Notes under the pieces: model-generated
Seen by the model: the letters and a program-made list of their open reading frames with translations, nothing else
Told to the model about the DNA's origin: nothing
The model's database searches: none
Shown: piece by piece, positions 30,685 to 39,059 of the stretch
Numbering within the stretch: position 1 is the first letter of the stretch
Layout: every line of letters begins with the position of its first letter
Translations under genes and position numbers: made by a program
Assembly (NCBI RefSeq): GCF_028610625.1
Contig: NZ_JAQQWU010000002.1
Location: 186,001 to 250,000, forward strand
Direction: 5' to 3'
DNA: 64,000 nucleotides
Source: Guptibacillus spartinae
GTDB lineage: Bacteria; Bacillota; Bacilli; Bacillales; Guptibacillaceae

Positions 30685-31605
30685 TTAAAGATCTGATTGA
30701 TTACCTTCAGCGTCGCGTTCAACCTTCATTTCGCTTGCAGCGATGTAGCCTTGTTCAGGTACAAGTGAAGTTTGAATTTCGTCGCTCATCATGTAATCAA
30801 GGAATGCTTTTTCAAGACCTTCTGGCTCACCTTTTGTATACATGTGCTCGTACGCCCAAATTGGGAAGTCACCTGTTTTTACGTTTTCATCAGTTGCTTC
30901 AACGCCATCAATAGCCATTTTCTTTACATTTGAATCTGAGTCATCAAAGTAAGAGAAAGCAAGATAACCTACAGCCCCTGGAGTATCGTTAACGATTTTT
31001 TTAACAGTGTTTGAAGAATCTTCAGTAATACCTTCAGCTGGAGTAGCACCATCTAGACCAAATTCATTGAATGTTGCACGAGTACCAGAACCATCAGGAC
31101 GGTTAACAAGTTGAATTTCCATATCTTCTCCGCCAACATCTTTCCAGTTAGTCACTTCACCAGTAAATACTTTAATAAGGTCTTCTTTAGAAATGTCAGT
31201 AACGCCAGCTTCAGCATTTACTGCTGCAGTCATACCTACAACTGCTACTTTGTGATCTACAAGCTCACTTGCTTCAATACCTTCTTTGGATTCAGCGAAG
31301 TAGTCCGCATTACCAATATCGAAATTACCAGCTGCAACTTCAGAAAGGCCAGTACCGCTACCGCCACCCTGAACGTCGATTTGAGCATCTGGGTTATTTT
31401 GTTGGAATTGTTCAACTGCAGCTGCTGCTAGAGGTTGAAGTGCACTTGATCCACCTACGATAATAGAACCTGATACAGCTTCTGATGATCCTTCTTCGCC
31501 ACCGTTACCGTTAGAAGAATTATCATTTCCGCCGCCACAAGCAGCAAGTACTCCCATTACTAAAACGAAAGTAAACATAATTGCTAAGCTTTTGAACTTC
31601 TTCAT
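30685..31605 (-). CDS. pstS: Phosphate-binding lipoprotein PstS
   Basis: The extracellular substrate-binding lipoprotein of the phosphate importer. The 306-residue precursor has a signal peptide with lipobox V-L-A-A-C23, a Gly/Asn/Glu-rich linker, then the binding domain with IIVGGSSALQPLAAA, the phosphate loop GGGSGTGLSEV, and NRPDGSGTRATF. It is the first gene of pstS-pstC-pstA-pstB-pstB-phoU. The gap of 114 bases before pstC is larger than the others and often holds a stabilising hairpin: the repeat CTGGTTTTTTAGAACCAG-like stem at about 30614-30632 fits that. Confidence 0.95.
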   Translation of the reverse strand: MKKFKSLAIMFTFVLVMGVLAACGGGNDNSSNGNGGEEGSSEAVSGSIIVGGSSALQPLAAAAVEQFQQNNPDAQIDVQGGGSGTGLSEVAAGNFDIGNADYFAESKEGIEASELVDHKVAVVGMTAAVNAEAGVTDISKEDLIKVFTGEVTNWKDVGGEDMEIQLVNRPDGSGTRATFNEFGLDGATPAEGITEDSSNTVKKIVNDTPGAVGYLAFSYFDDSDSNVKKMAIDGVEATDENVKTGDFPIWAYEHMYTKGEPEGLEKAFLDYMMSDEIQTSLVPEQGYIAASEMKVERDAEGNQSDL

Positions 31606-31668
31606 TTCTTTGTAACCCCCATTTATTCTGAAATTATTATCAGCTGGCTTGACCAACTCACAAATACA

Positions 31669-31722
31669 ATACTAACCGAAGATTTTTAACTCCATATGAA
31701 TCGAATGTAAAGGTTTTGTAAA
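31669..31722 (-). promoter_or_regulatory. PhoP-dependent promoter of the pst operon (four direct repeats)
   Basis: On the minus strand four hexamers, TTTACA, TTTACA, TTCATA and TTAAAA, begin exactly 11 bases apart (31717-31722, 31706-31711, 31695-31700, 31684-31689). This is the PhoP box pattern (TT(A/C/T)A(C/T)A at 11-base period). A -10-like TAGTAT follows nine bases later at 31669-31674. The promoter is 64 bases before the pstS ATG. Confidence 0.85.
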
Positions 31723-31872
31723 TTGCGGAATTTGTAGTTTAAAAAAGAAATCCATCTAATTACATCCTTGTTAAAAGCATCTTCAGGTCATTATAGGTAG
31801 TATGCCTTTCATTTCACAGATTAACCATTACTCAATGATCATTATTTATCGGTACATGCTATAAAATGACAT

Positions 31873-31912
31873 AAAAAAACAGGCTATAAAGGATTCACCT
31901 TTTAGCCTGTTA
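31873..31912 (-). terminator. Terminator of the nfeD-floA-yqfB operon
   Basis: On the minus strand the hairpin AACAGGCTAAAAGG / CCTTTATAGCCTGTT is followed by T residues shortly after the yqfB stop, insulating the pst promoter. Confidence 0.88.
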
Positions 31913-31921
31913 AAAACACTA

Positions 31922-32368
31922 TTACCTTCTTTGAAATCTTGCACTGTTATTGAAAGGATGGGGCTTCTTAGATCTTGGTGGGCCCAGAATCTCTGACCAA
32001 AGCACACCATTTCGTACATCGTTTTTACTTAAAGATAAGCTTCGATGTTTCTGATTCCTTTGTTTCCGAACAGATCTCTGAACTTTCAAATCATACTTTG
32101 GTTTATCACGATCAGATATTCGCTCCAACGCCTCTTGGTATGCACTAACCCTATCAGCATTGTTCCCATGGCTTTCTTCGGTATGATTTTCAGAGCTTAC
32201 AGATTCAGATTGCTGCTTATTCCCTTCTCCTGCGTGACGACGCGTTTGAGAGGGCTTCTTATTTTGATCTTCTTCATTTCCCATTCGCTTAAAGAAACTA
32301 ACAATTCCTCCAATGGCGATAATAACAAATACAATATTATTAAGAAGCAACTCAATCAGATTATCCAA
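31922..32368 (-). CDS. yqfB: YqfB-like single-span membrane protein
   Basis: A 148-residue protein with one membrane segment at about residues 7-25, then a long, charged, Gln/Ser/Glu/Lys-rich and probably disordered cytoplasmic region, and a basic C-terminus containing LWSEILGPPRSKKPH. That last motif is the only well-conserved-looking part. The third gene of nfeD-floA operons in Bacillus is yqfB; the symbol is given by position. I prefer TTG at 32368, which has GGTGG eight bases before it; two GTG codons upstream lie inside the binding site. Function unknown; a link to FloA membrane platforms is inferred from co-transcription only. Confidence 0.65.
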   Translation of the reverse strand: MDNLIELLLNNIVFVIIAIGGIVSFFKRMGNEEDQNKKPSQTRRHAGEGNKQQSESVSSENHTEESHGNNADRVSAYQEALERISDRDKPKYDLKVQRSVRKQRNQKHRSLSLSKNDVRNGVLWSEILGPPRSKKPHPFNNSARFQRR

Positions 32369-32403
32369 TACTTTCACCACCCGAACAGAAGGTAATAAAA
32401 AAT

Positions 32404-33393
32404 TTAGCGATCATCCTCATCTTCTTCCTGATTCGGCTTACCGATCATGTCTCTCATATCCGTATCCGCTTCAATATTCTTGAGATTCATATAATCCATC
32501 ACACCGATGTTACCAGAACGAAGTGCTTCAGCCATTGCCATTGGTACTTCTGCCTCTGCCTCCACAACTTTTGCACGCATTTCTTCTACGCGAGCTCTCA
32601 TTTCTTGTTCTTGTGCCACTGCCATCGCGCGACGTTCTTCTGCTTTTGCCTGCGCAATATTCTTATCTGCCTCAGCCTGATCCGTTTGTAGCACCGCACC
32701 AATATTTTTACCGATATCAATATCCGCAATATCAATAGATAGAATTTCAAATGCTGTCCCTGCATCCAGTCCTTTTGACAAAACCGTGTGAGAAATCATA
32801 TCAGGATTTTCAAGAACTTTCTTGTGATTTTCAGAGGAACCAATCGTACTTACAATACCCTCACCTACACGAGCAATGACAGTATCTTCACCAGCACCCC
32901 CTACAAGACGATCGATGTTGGCACGTACGGTAATTCTTGCTTTTGCTTTTACTTCAATACCATCCATTGCAACACCTGCGATAAATGGTGTTTCGATCAC
33001 TTTAGGATTTACACTCATTTGCACAGCATCTAAAACATCTCGACCTGCAAGATCAATTGCCGCACAGCGTTCAAAGCTAAGTTCAATATTAGCTCGATGC
33101 GCTGCTATTAGCGCATTTACAACCCGGTCAACGTTACCGCCAGCCAAATAATGACTTTCTAATTGATTTGTATTTAATTCAAGACCTGCTTTTACTGCTT
33201 TAATTAACGGGTTGATCACGCGCGATGGAATTACGCGACGAAGCCTCATACCTACTAGGTTAAATATACTCACACGAACTCCCGCTGCTAGTGCTGATAT
33301 CCACAACATGACAGGTACAAACGTAAAGAGTATAGCTAAGCCGATAATCACTAACCCTACAATTACCAATAATCCTAATGTACTAGTGTCCAT
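32404..33393 (-). CDS. floA: Flotillin-like protein FloA
   Basis: A membrane scaffold protein of functional membrane microdomains. The 329-residue protein starts with a hydrophobic hairpin (about 5-33), followed by a membrane-attached segment, an SPFH-like domain (about 50-230), and a coiled-coil rich in Ala/Glu repeats (about 235-305; [17 protein letters not shown]). AGGAGG precedes the ATG. It is the second gene after nfeD, 22 bases downstream, in the SigW-driven unit. Confidence 0.95.
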   Translation of the reverse strand: MDTSTLGLLVIVGLVIIGLAILFTFVPVMLWISALAAGVRVSIFNLVGMRLRRVIPSRVINPLIKAVKAGLELNTNQLESHYLAGGNVDRVVNALIAAHRANIELSFERCAAIDLAGRDVLDAVQMSVNPKVIETPFIAGVAMDGIEVKAKARITVRANIDRLVGGAGEDTVIARVGEGIVSTIGSSENHKKVLENPDMISHTVLSKGLDAGTAFEILSIDIADIDIGKNIGAVLQTDQAEADKNIAQAKAEERRAMAVAQEQEMRARVEEMRAKVVEAEAEVPMAMAEALRSGNIGVMDYMNLKNIEADTDMRDMIGKPNQEEDEDDR

Positions 33394-33414
33394 TATTTTC
33401 CTCCCTGTTACCCC

Positions 33415-34743
33415 TTATTTACTTGCTCTTACAACGACTCTAGAGCCATTGGTTTTCACAATTTTCACTTTTGTGCCAGATGGTAAATAACCACCTTCTG
33501 TCACAACATCCATTCGCTCATCTCCAAAATCTGCAATACCGGATGGTCTTAGCGGTGTAACAGCGGTGCCCTCCATACCAATCAACTCATTTCGAGTAGC
33601 ATTCGAAACATACCCTAATTCTGTTTTTGTAGAATCAGAAAGAATGATTTTTTTGAAGAAACCTTGATAGCCGAAGATCCGAATAAACAGGTAGGAACCT
33701 CCAACTGTAACTGCAACTGCGATTAGAATCGCTAATAAGACGTATTGCATGGACTGCCCTGAAGCAAGAACGATACTTGCAACTACCCCAACTACACCAA
33801 GAATACCGAATATCCCAAAACCAGGAACAAACACTTCTACCACAATGAGTACAACGCCTATTATTAATAAAAGTAAGGATTCCCATCCAGCAAATCCGGC
33901 AATCATATGACCAAAGAAAAAGAGAAGTAAAGCACCTGCTCCCATAAATCCTGGTACACCAAATCCAGGCGAATACAGTTCCAATACTAGACCTAGGCTT
34001 CCAATTGATAATAAAATCGGGATAATAATTGGATTTGTTACGAATCGTGCAATCCTTTCTGCAATACTCACTTCAGCATCATTAATTTTGGCATCTTCAA
34101 GATCAAGCATGCTAAGTAATTCGGTACGATCCTCCGCTATCCCTTCTGCGTATCCCACCTTTACTGCTTCCTGGTCACCAAGTGTAAGCAGTTCTCCTTT
34201 TGGAGCGTTATAATCCGGTAGGTCAACGTCTGGATCAGCCATAGCTAATGCATATTTCGGATCGCGATCATTGAGCTCTGCAGCCGATTTCATTGCAGCG
34301 TGCCAAAAAGACTCCGCTTTTTTATCAGCTGCATTTCCTGCCTGGTCAATAATAGCAGCAGAACCCATTAAAGCACCGGGTTCCATAATGATTTGATCAG
34401 CATTTAAAGCAATGTAAGCGCCTGCTGAAAGGGCACGATTGGAAACATAGGCTGTGATTGGAACATCTGACCCTTTCATAATTTTAGCGATGTTGTCAGC
34501 AGCATTTACTGCTCCACCTGGTGTATTAATTTCTAATACAATATGATCAGTGCCCTGATCCTCCGCATCTTGAATTGATCGCTTTAGAAAGGCCTCTAAT
34601 CCACGTTCCACTTCTTGTTCAACAGGAATGAATGTAACAAGATCGCCATCGCCCTTACTTAATACAATATTTCCTGCAAACGGAAGAATAACCATCACCA
34701 TGAAGCAAACAGATACAAAGAAACGCATTGTATTTTTTATGAT
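33415..34743 (-). CDS. yqeZ: NfeD-type membrane-bound serine protease homologue (YqeZ)
   Basis: A long-form NfeD protein (about 440 residues) that partners with FloA. It has an N-terminal signal/anchor, a ClpP-like periplasmic domain with IVLEINTPGGAV and the Ser in NRALSAGAYIAL, four or five membrane segments (about 225-365), and a C-terminal OB-fold with GTAVTPLRPSGIADFGDERMDV (quoted in parts). The start is uncertain: the strong GGAGGGAGGG lies at 34750-34759 and the codon at normal distance is ATC at 34743 (or ATA at 34740). The TTG at 34761 is almost at the expected transcription start, and the ATG at 34728 is 21 bases away from the binding site. Confidence 0.9.
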   Translation of the reverse strand: MIKNTMRFFVSVCFMVMVILPFAGNIVLSKGDGDLVTFIPVEQEVERGLEAFLKRSIQDAEDQGTDHIVLEINTPGGAVNAADNIAKIMKGSDVPITAYVSNRALSAGAYIALNADQIIMEPGALMGSAAIIDQAGNAADKKAESFWHAAMKSAAELNDRDPKYALAMADPDVDLPDYNAPKGELLTLGDQEAVKVGYAEGIAEDRTELLSMLDLEDAKINDAEVSIAERIARFVTNPIIIPILLSIGSLGLVLELYSPGFGVPGFMGAGALLLFFFGHMIAGFAGWESLLLLIIGVVLIVVEVFVPGFGIFGILGVVGVVASIVLASGQSMQYVLLAILIAVAVTVGGSYLFIRIFGYQGFFKKIILSDSTKTELGYVSNATRNELIGMEGTAVTPLRPSGIADFGDERMDVVTEGGYLPSGTKVKIVKTNGSRVVVRASK

Positions 34744-34770
34744 TGTGATCCCTCCCTCCAACTATTTAAA

Positions 34771-34799
34771 TATACGGATGAGGCCAACATAAAGTTTCA
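34771..34799 (-). promoter_or_regulatory. SigW promoter of the nfeD-floA-yqfB operon
   Basis: On the minus strand TGAAAC (34794-34799) and CGTATA (34771-34776) are 17 bases apart, an excellent match to the SigW consensus TGAAAC-N16/17-CGTA. The orthologous yqeZ-yqfA-yqfB operon of B. subtilis is a known SigW target for envelope stress. Confidence 0.88.
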
Positions 34800-34916
34800 G
34801 TCTTATGTAAAATAATTAAGTTTAGTATGACAAATTAAGTTACCAATTACTAGCTTATGAATAAAAATACGCTTCAATTATTGAAATGAAATTCGTACGA
34901 AACGCATTTTATATAG

Positions 34917-34947
34917 AAAAACACGCCCTGTTCATACAGGACGTGTT
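34917..34947 (-). terminator. Terminator of rpsU-yqeY
   Basis: On the minus strand the hairpin AAACACGTCCTGT / ACAGGGCGTGTTT ends in five T. It lies 150 bases beyond yqeY, upstream of the SigW promoter. Confidence 0.85.
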
Positions 34948-34972
34948 TGCGCTTCATCATATTTATCCCACT

Positions 34973-35063
34973 CTTAAGGTGAAGTTTTTTCATTTCCTTT
35001 TCTGTAAAAAAGAAAAATCATCTTCACCTTAAGGTCCGATTGTTTCAACTAGTCACCTTAAGG
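34973..35063. repeat. Inverted and direct copies of CTTAAGGTGAAG between yqeY and its terminator
   Basis: A perfect 12-bp inverted repeat (CTTAAGGTGAAG at 34973-34984, CTTCACCTTAAG at 35022-35033) encloses 37 bases that pair further through T and A runs. A third copy, CACCTTAAGG, lies at 35054-35063. This sits in the 335 bases between nfeD and yqeY, which otherwise hold only the SigW promoter and a terminator. Confidence 0.7.
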
Positions 35064-35096
35064 AAATACGTTATCTCCTAAGTTGAAAGTATCACT

Positions 35097-35540
35097 TTAT
35101 GATAAGTTCTTTTGTACAAGACGATTAACAAGTCCGCCGTCCGCTTTGCCTTTGACACGAGGCATAAGCGCACCCATTACCTTACCCATATCTTTCTTAG
35201 AAGAAGCTCCAGTTTCAGAAATCACTTCCTGAACAATCTGTTCAACTTCATCTTCAGAGAGTTGTTTCGGCAGGTAGACAGATAAAATCGACAGCTCTTC
35301 ATCGAGATTCTGCACAAGATCACTTCGACCAGCTTTTTCAAATTCAAGGAGGGAGTCTTTGCGTTGCTTGACTTCGCGAGTGAGAACGGTAAGTTCTTCC
35401 TCTTCAGTTAGTTCATGACCCAACTTAATGGACTCATTTTGAAGTGAAGATTTCACCATCCGAATAACAGATAGTTTGTGTTTCTCTTTGTTCTTCATCG
35501 CTACTTTCATATCTGCTGTTAAACGGTCATTTAGACTCAC
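35097..35540 (-). CDS. yqeY: GatB/YqeY domain-containing protein
   Basis: A 147-residue protein of the YqeY family, related to the tail domain of GatB (tRNA amidotransferase). Features include [16 protein letters not shown] and the C-terminal [25 protein letters not shown] region, quoted in part. Its role is unclear; it may bind tRNA or assist translation. It lies 17 bases after rpsU and is cotranscribed with it, the usual arrangement. Confidence 0.93.
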   Translation of the reverse strand: MSLNDRLTADMKVAMKNKEKHKLSVIRMVKSSLQNESIKLGHELTEEEELTVLTREVKQRKDSLLEFEKAGRSDLVQNLDEELSILSVYLPKQLSEDEVEQIVQEVISETGASSKKDMGKVMGALMPRVKGKADGGLVNRLVQKNLS

Positions 35541-35557
35541 TGACCTAACACCCTCTC

Positions 35558-35734
35558 TTAGAACTTACGCTTTTTCCTTGCTGCCTCAGATTTCTTTTTA
35601 CGCTTTACACTTGGCTTTTCATAGTGCTTGCGCTTCTTAACTTCAGCCAAAGTGCCTTCCTTAGAAACCGTTCTCTTGAAGCGACGCAGAGCATCATCGA
35701 TCGACTCGTTCTTACGCACGCGAGTTTCCGCCAT
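35558..35734 (-). CDS. rpsU: 30S ribosomal protein S21
   Basis: A 58-residue basic ribosomal protein with the family signature [17 protein letters not shown] and a Lys/Arg-rich C-terminus. GGAGGGAGGG precedes the ATG at 35734; an upstream in-frame start is not credible for S21. It is the first gene of the rpsU-yqeY unit. Confidence 0.97.
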   Translation of the reverse strand: MAETRVRKNESIDDALRRFKRTVSKEGTLAEVKKRKHYEKPSVKRKKKSEAARKKRKF

Positions 35735-35995
35735 CTCTATCCCTCCCTCCAAAACATACACAATCATAACACATGACTTTCTATCAAAGACATGTCACCT
35801 GCAATTATAATACATCCCGTCCGTTTTATCAACATTTCTTTGATTAAATTTCTTTTTAAAACTTCTTTCCAATTTTTAAAAGAGAAGGCTCACTTGTTTC
35901 CATATTAAACGGAAATACCCTTAGTCAAAAAATAAGGAGCATGTAGATGGAATCTTGTCCATAAACTTTATAACGGAAAGGAGAATTTATTAAAA

Positions 35996-36928
35996 ATGAG
36001 TCCATATCTCGCCTCTTTTATCGTCTTTATAAGTATCTTTCTTTTTGGAATGACCATACTTCGTATTGGATTAAATTCGATCTCTACTTCAAAGTTACAG
36101 AAGTGGCTTTATCTTGCCTCTTCTACACCAGTTCGTGGTTTACTAACAGGAGCACTTGTCACTGCGATCTTACAAAGTAGCTCTGCCGTTATGGTCCTAA
36201 CCATCAGTTTAATTGCGGCTAGGCTACTTACATTTAGACAGTCCATCGGCATTATTCTCGGTACAAATATCGGCACAACACTAACTGCAGAATTAATGAC
36301 GCTTAATCCAGAAAACCTAGTATTACCGTTATTACTTACCGGGTTTATATTGCTTCAAATGCGCCATCAGATCAGTTTTAGTATAGGAACTGTATGCTTT
36401 GGGCTAGGCTGTATTTTTGTATCGATGCATGGACTCGAAGCGCTAGCCCTCCCTTTATCTACCCTTTCCTTTTTTGAACATGTGATTTACGAAACAAATT
36501 CCAGTTTGCTATATGGAATTGGCATTGGAACGATACTTACTGCTCTTATTCAATCAAGTTCAGCCACGACAGGAATTACAATGGGATTTATTAATCAGGA
36601 TCTCCTTTCCCTACCCGCGGCTATTGCTATTTTGTATGGTTCAAATGTTGGCACATGTATTACGGCGTTAATGGCTAGTATAGGTAGCACCAAGGAAGCA
36701 AAACTTGCCGCCTATGCGCACGTTTGGATCAACATCATAGGTGTTATCCTATTCTTTCCATTAATTGGATTGTTCGGCTCATTTGCAGCAAGCTTAACCT
36801 CTTTCCCGGACGTTCAACTTGCACACGTTTCCATTTTATTCAATGTACTTTCCGCGTTTTTATTTTTACCATTTACCGGGTTCTTCGCCTTATCGATTGA
36901 AAGGTTACACAATTATAGATTGAACTAA
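35996..36928 (+). CDS. yqeW: Na/Pi cotransporter-family protein YqeW
   Basis: A 310-residue NptA/PNaS family transporter with eight or nine membrane segments. Two inverted repeats each carry the QSSSA signature: ILQSSSAVMVLT near residue 60 and ALIQSSSATTGITMG near 185, each followed by a GTNIGT or GSNVGT motif. The B. subtilis orthologue YqeW lies at the same position. Sodium-driven phosphate transport is the family prediction, and the substrate is unproven. AAAGGAG is about 13 bases before the ATG, rather long. The gene is convergent with deoC. Confidence 0.9.
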   Translation: MSPYLASFIVFISIFLFGMTILRIGLNSISTSKLQKWLYLASSTPVRGLLTGALVTAILQSSSAVMVLTISLIAARLLTFRQSIGIILGTNIGTTLTAELMTLNPENLVLPLLLTGFILLQMRHQISFSIGTVCFGLGCIFVSMHGLEALALPLSTLSFFEHVIYETNSSLLYGIGIGTILTALIQSSSATTGITMGFINQDLLSLPAAIAILYGSNVGTCITALMASIGSTKEAKLAAYAHVWINIIGVILFFPLIGLFGSFAASLTSFPDVQLAHVSILFNVLSAFLFLPFTGFFALSIERLHNYRLN

Positions 36929-36965
36929 AAAACCATCACTTTTTATAAAAAAAGTGATGGTTTTT
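36927..36965. terminator. Bidirectional terminator between yqeW and deoC
   Basis: The inverted repeat AAAAACCATCACTTTTT / AAAAAGTGATGGTTTTT lies between converging genes, with T tracts on both strands. Confidence 0.92.
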
Positions 36966-36973
36966 CAATTTAA

Positions 36974-37645
36974 TTAATAATCTGTATCAGCCGTTTCACC
37001 TTGAACAATTTTCACTCCAGCACTCGCGCCAATACGTGTAGCACCAGCATCAATCATCGCTTGAGAACCTTCTAAATCACGAACGCCTCCAGATGCCTTT
37101 ACGCCAATGTTTGGTCCAACGGTTTTTCTCATCAGCTTAATATCTTCTACTGTTGCTCCACCGGTTGAAAAACCTGTTGAAGTTTTTACATAATCAGCAC
37201 CCGCTTTAACGGAAAGCTCACATGCACGTGTTTTTTCTTCATCTGTTAACAGACAAGTTTCGATAATAACTTTTACAAGTGCTTTGCCTTTTGCTGCTTC
37301 AACAACCGCTTTAATATCTTGCTCCACAAGTTCATTGTTACCGTCTTTAAGTGCGCCGATATTAATAACCATATCAACTTCAGTAGCACCTTTTTGAATG
37401 GCATCAGTTGTTTCAAATGCTTTTGTCTCAGTTGTAACGGCTCCTAATGGGAAACCAATAACGGTACAAACTTTCGCTTCTGCTCCTTCTAACTTCTCGG
37501 CAGCAAGCGACACCCATGTAGGATTTACACAGACAGAAGCAAAGTTAAATTCTCTTGCTTCTTCACAAAGTTTTTCAATTTGCTCTCGACTTGTATCTGG
37601 TTTAAGCGCAGTGTGGTCAATCATTTTTGCTAGTTCTTTATTCAT
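36974..37645 (-). CDS. deoC: Deoxyribose-phosphate aldolase
   Basis: Cleaves 2-deoxyribose-5-phosphate to glyceraldehyde-3-phosphate and acetaldehyde in nucleoside catabolism. The 223-residue class I aldolase has IDHTALKPD at the N-terminus, [10 protein letters not shown], and the Schiff-base lysine in [10 protein letters not shown]. The ATG at 37645 is chosen because GGAAGG stands nine bases before it; the ATG three codons upstream abuts the binding site. It is inserted between yqeW and mtaB and is absent there in B. subtilis. Confidence 0.95.
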   Translation of the reverse strand: MNKELAKMIDHTALKPDTSREQIEKLCEEAREFNFASVCVNPTWVSLAAEKLEGAEAKVCTVIGFPLGAVTTETKAFETTDAIQKGATEVDMVINIGALKDGNNELVEQDIKAVVEAAKGKALVKVIIETCLLTDEEKTRACELSVKAGADYVKTSTGFSTGGATVEDIKLMRKTVGPNIGVKASGGVRDLEGSQAMIDAGATRIGASAGVKIVQGETADTDY

Positions 37646-37699
37646 GATCGTCATCCTTCCAATTCTGTTTAAATAACCTATTCTATTCTAATCTCTACA

Positions 37700-39055
37700 T
37701 TAAAATGAGGCAACTGCAGCGGTGGGCTCATCCTCATTCATAACACGAACAAATTGTCCTTCGTTATAAGGATATCCTGCTTTTGTAATTTTCACTTTAA
37801 CGATTTTTCCTATCATTGCTTCAGATGCTTTGAAAACCACTTTCATATAGTTCGCTGAATAGCCAACATATAAGTCTGAATTTGGATCATCCTTATATTT
37901 TTCTTCAGGAATGACCTCAAGAACTTCTCCTTCATAGTGAGAAGCATACTCTTTTGCAAGCTGATTGGATAACTCAATTAAATGATGAACTCGCTTGTTT
38001 TTAATTTCATCATCAACCTGATCTTCCATACGAGCAGCAGGGGTACCAGTGCGCCTTGAAAAAGGAAAAACGTGAAGTTCTGAGAATTTATGTTTGGCAA
38101 TAAAGTTATATGTTTCTTGAAATTCTTCTTCTGTTTCACCTGGAAAACCTACAATAACATCTGAAGTAATCGCAAGTCCTGGAAGAGCTTTTTTCAAACG
38201 CTCCAAGCGCTCGCCAAACATTTCCATTGTATACTTTCTTCTCATGCGCTGAAGTACCGTGTTTGATCCTGATTGAAGAGGAATATGCAAATGCGGAACA
38301 ACTTTTTCCGACTGGTTTAATACTTCAATCACTTCGTCCGTTACTTGACTTGCTTCTATCGATGAAATGCGAATTCGTTTCAAACCTTTTACTTTTTCAT
38401 CAAGATCTCGAAGAAGCTGAGCAAAATTATAATCCTTTAAATCTTCTCCATATCCCGCTGTATGAATACCAGTAAGAACGATTTCTTTGTAGCCTGCATC
38501 AACAAGTTGCTGTGCTTGTGTAATGACAGCTTCAGGCTCACGAGATCTTAGAAGTCCTCTTGCCCATGGAATTATGCAGAAGGTACAAAAATTGTTACAG
38601 CCTTCCTGGATCTTAAGAGAGGCACGTGTACGATCTGTAAATGCAGGAACTTCAAGTTCTTCATACACACGGGCTTTCATAATATTTCCTACCCCATTCA
38701 CAGGCTCTCGTTCGCGTTTGTATTGCTCAATGTAATCAAGCATTTTAACGCGATCCTGCGTACCTACTACCACATCAACACCAGGAATTGCCATAATTTC
38801 AGCAGGGGATGTTTGAGCATAACAGCCAGTCACGCAAATGACAGCATCAGGGTTTTTACGGATTGCTCGACGAATAACCTGTCGACTTTTTTTATCTCCC
38901 GTATTTGTTACAGTACAAGTATTTATAACGTATACATCAGATGCATGATCAAACTCTACTCGTTCGTAATCATGATCTTTAAACAACTGCCAAATCGCTT
39001 CCGTTTCATAGTGATTCACTTTACAACCTAATGTATGGAATGCAACTGAAGGCAT
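37700..39055 (-). CDS. mtaB: tRNA N6-threonylcarbamoyladenosine methylthiotransferase MtaB
   Basis: A radical-SAM enzyme making ms2t6A37 in tRNA. The 451-residue protein has the UPF0004 domain cysteines in FHTLGCKVNHYE, INTCTVTN and CVTGCYAQ, the radical-SAM cluster C-NNF-C-TF-C near residue 150, and a C-terminal TRAM domain. It is the orthologue of B. subtilis YqeV. GAGGTGAT precedes the ATG, and it follows rsmE by four bases on the same strand. Confidence 0.95.
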   Translation of the reverse strand: MPSVAFHTLGCKVNHYETEAIWQLFKDHDYERVEFDHASDVYVINTCTVTNTGDKKSRQVIRRAIRKNPDAVICVTGCYAQTSPAEIMAIPGVDVVVGTQDRVKMLDYIEQYKREREPVNGVGNIMKARVYEELEVPAFTDRTRASLKIQEGCNNFCTFCIIPWARGLLRSREPEAVITQAQQLVDAGYKEIVLTGIHTAGYGEDLKDYNFAQLLRDLDEKVKGLKRIRISSIEASQVTDEVIEVLNQSEKVVPHLHIPLQSGSNTVLQRMRRKYTMEMFGERLERLKKALPGLAITSDVIVGFPGETEEEFQETYNFIAKHKFSELHVFPFSRRTGTPAARMEDQVDDEIKNKRVHHLIELSNQLAKEYASHYEGEVLEVIPEEKYKDDPNSDLYVGYSANYMKVVFKASEAMIGKIVKVKITKAGYPYNEGQFVRVMNEDEPTAAVASF

Positions 39056-39059
39056 ATCA

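Noticed and set aside
32876-33151. Open frames opposite floA
   Set aside because: Antisense shadows of the Ala/Glu-rich floA sequence, without start signals.
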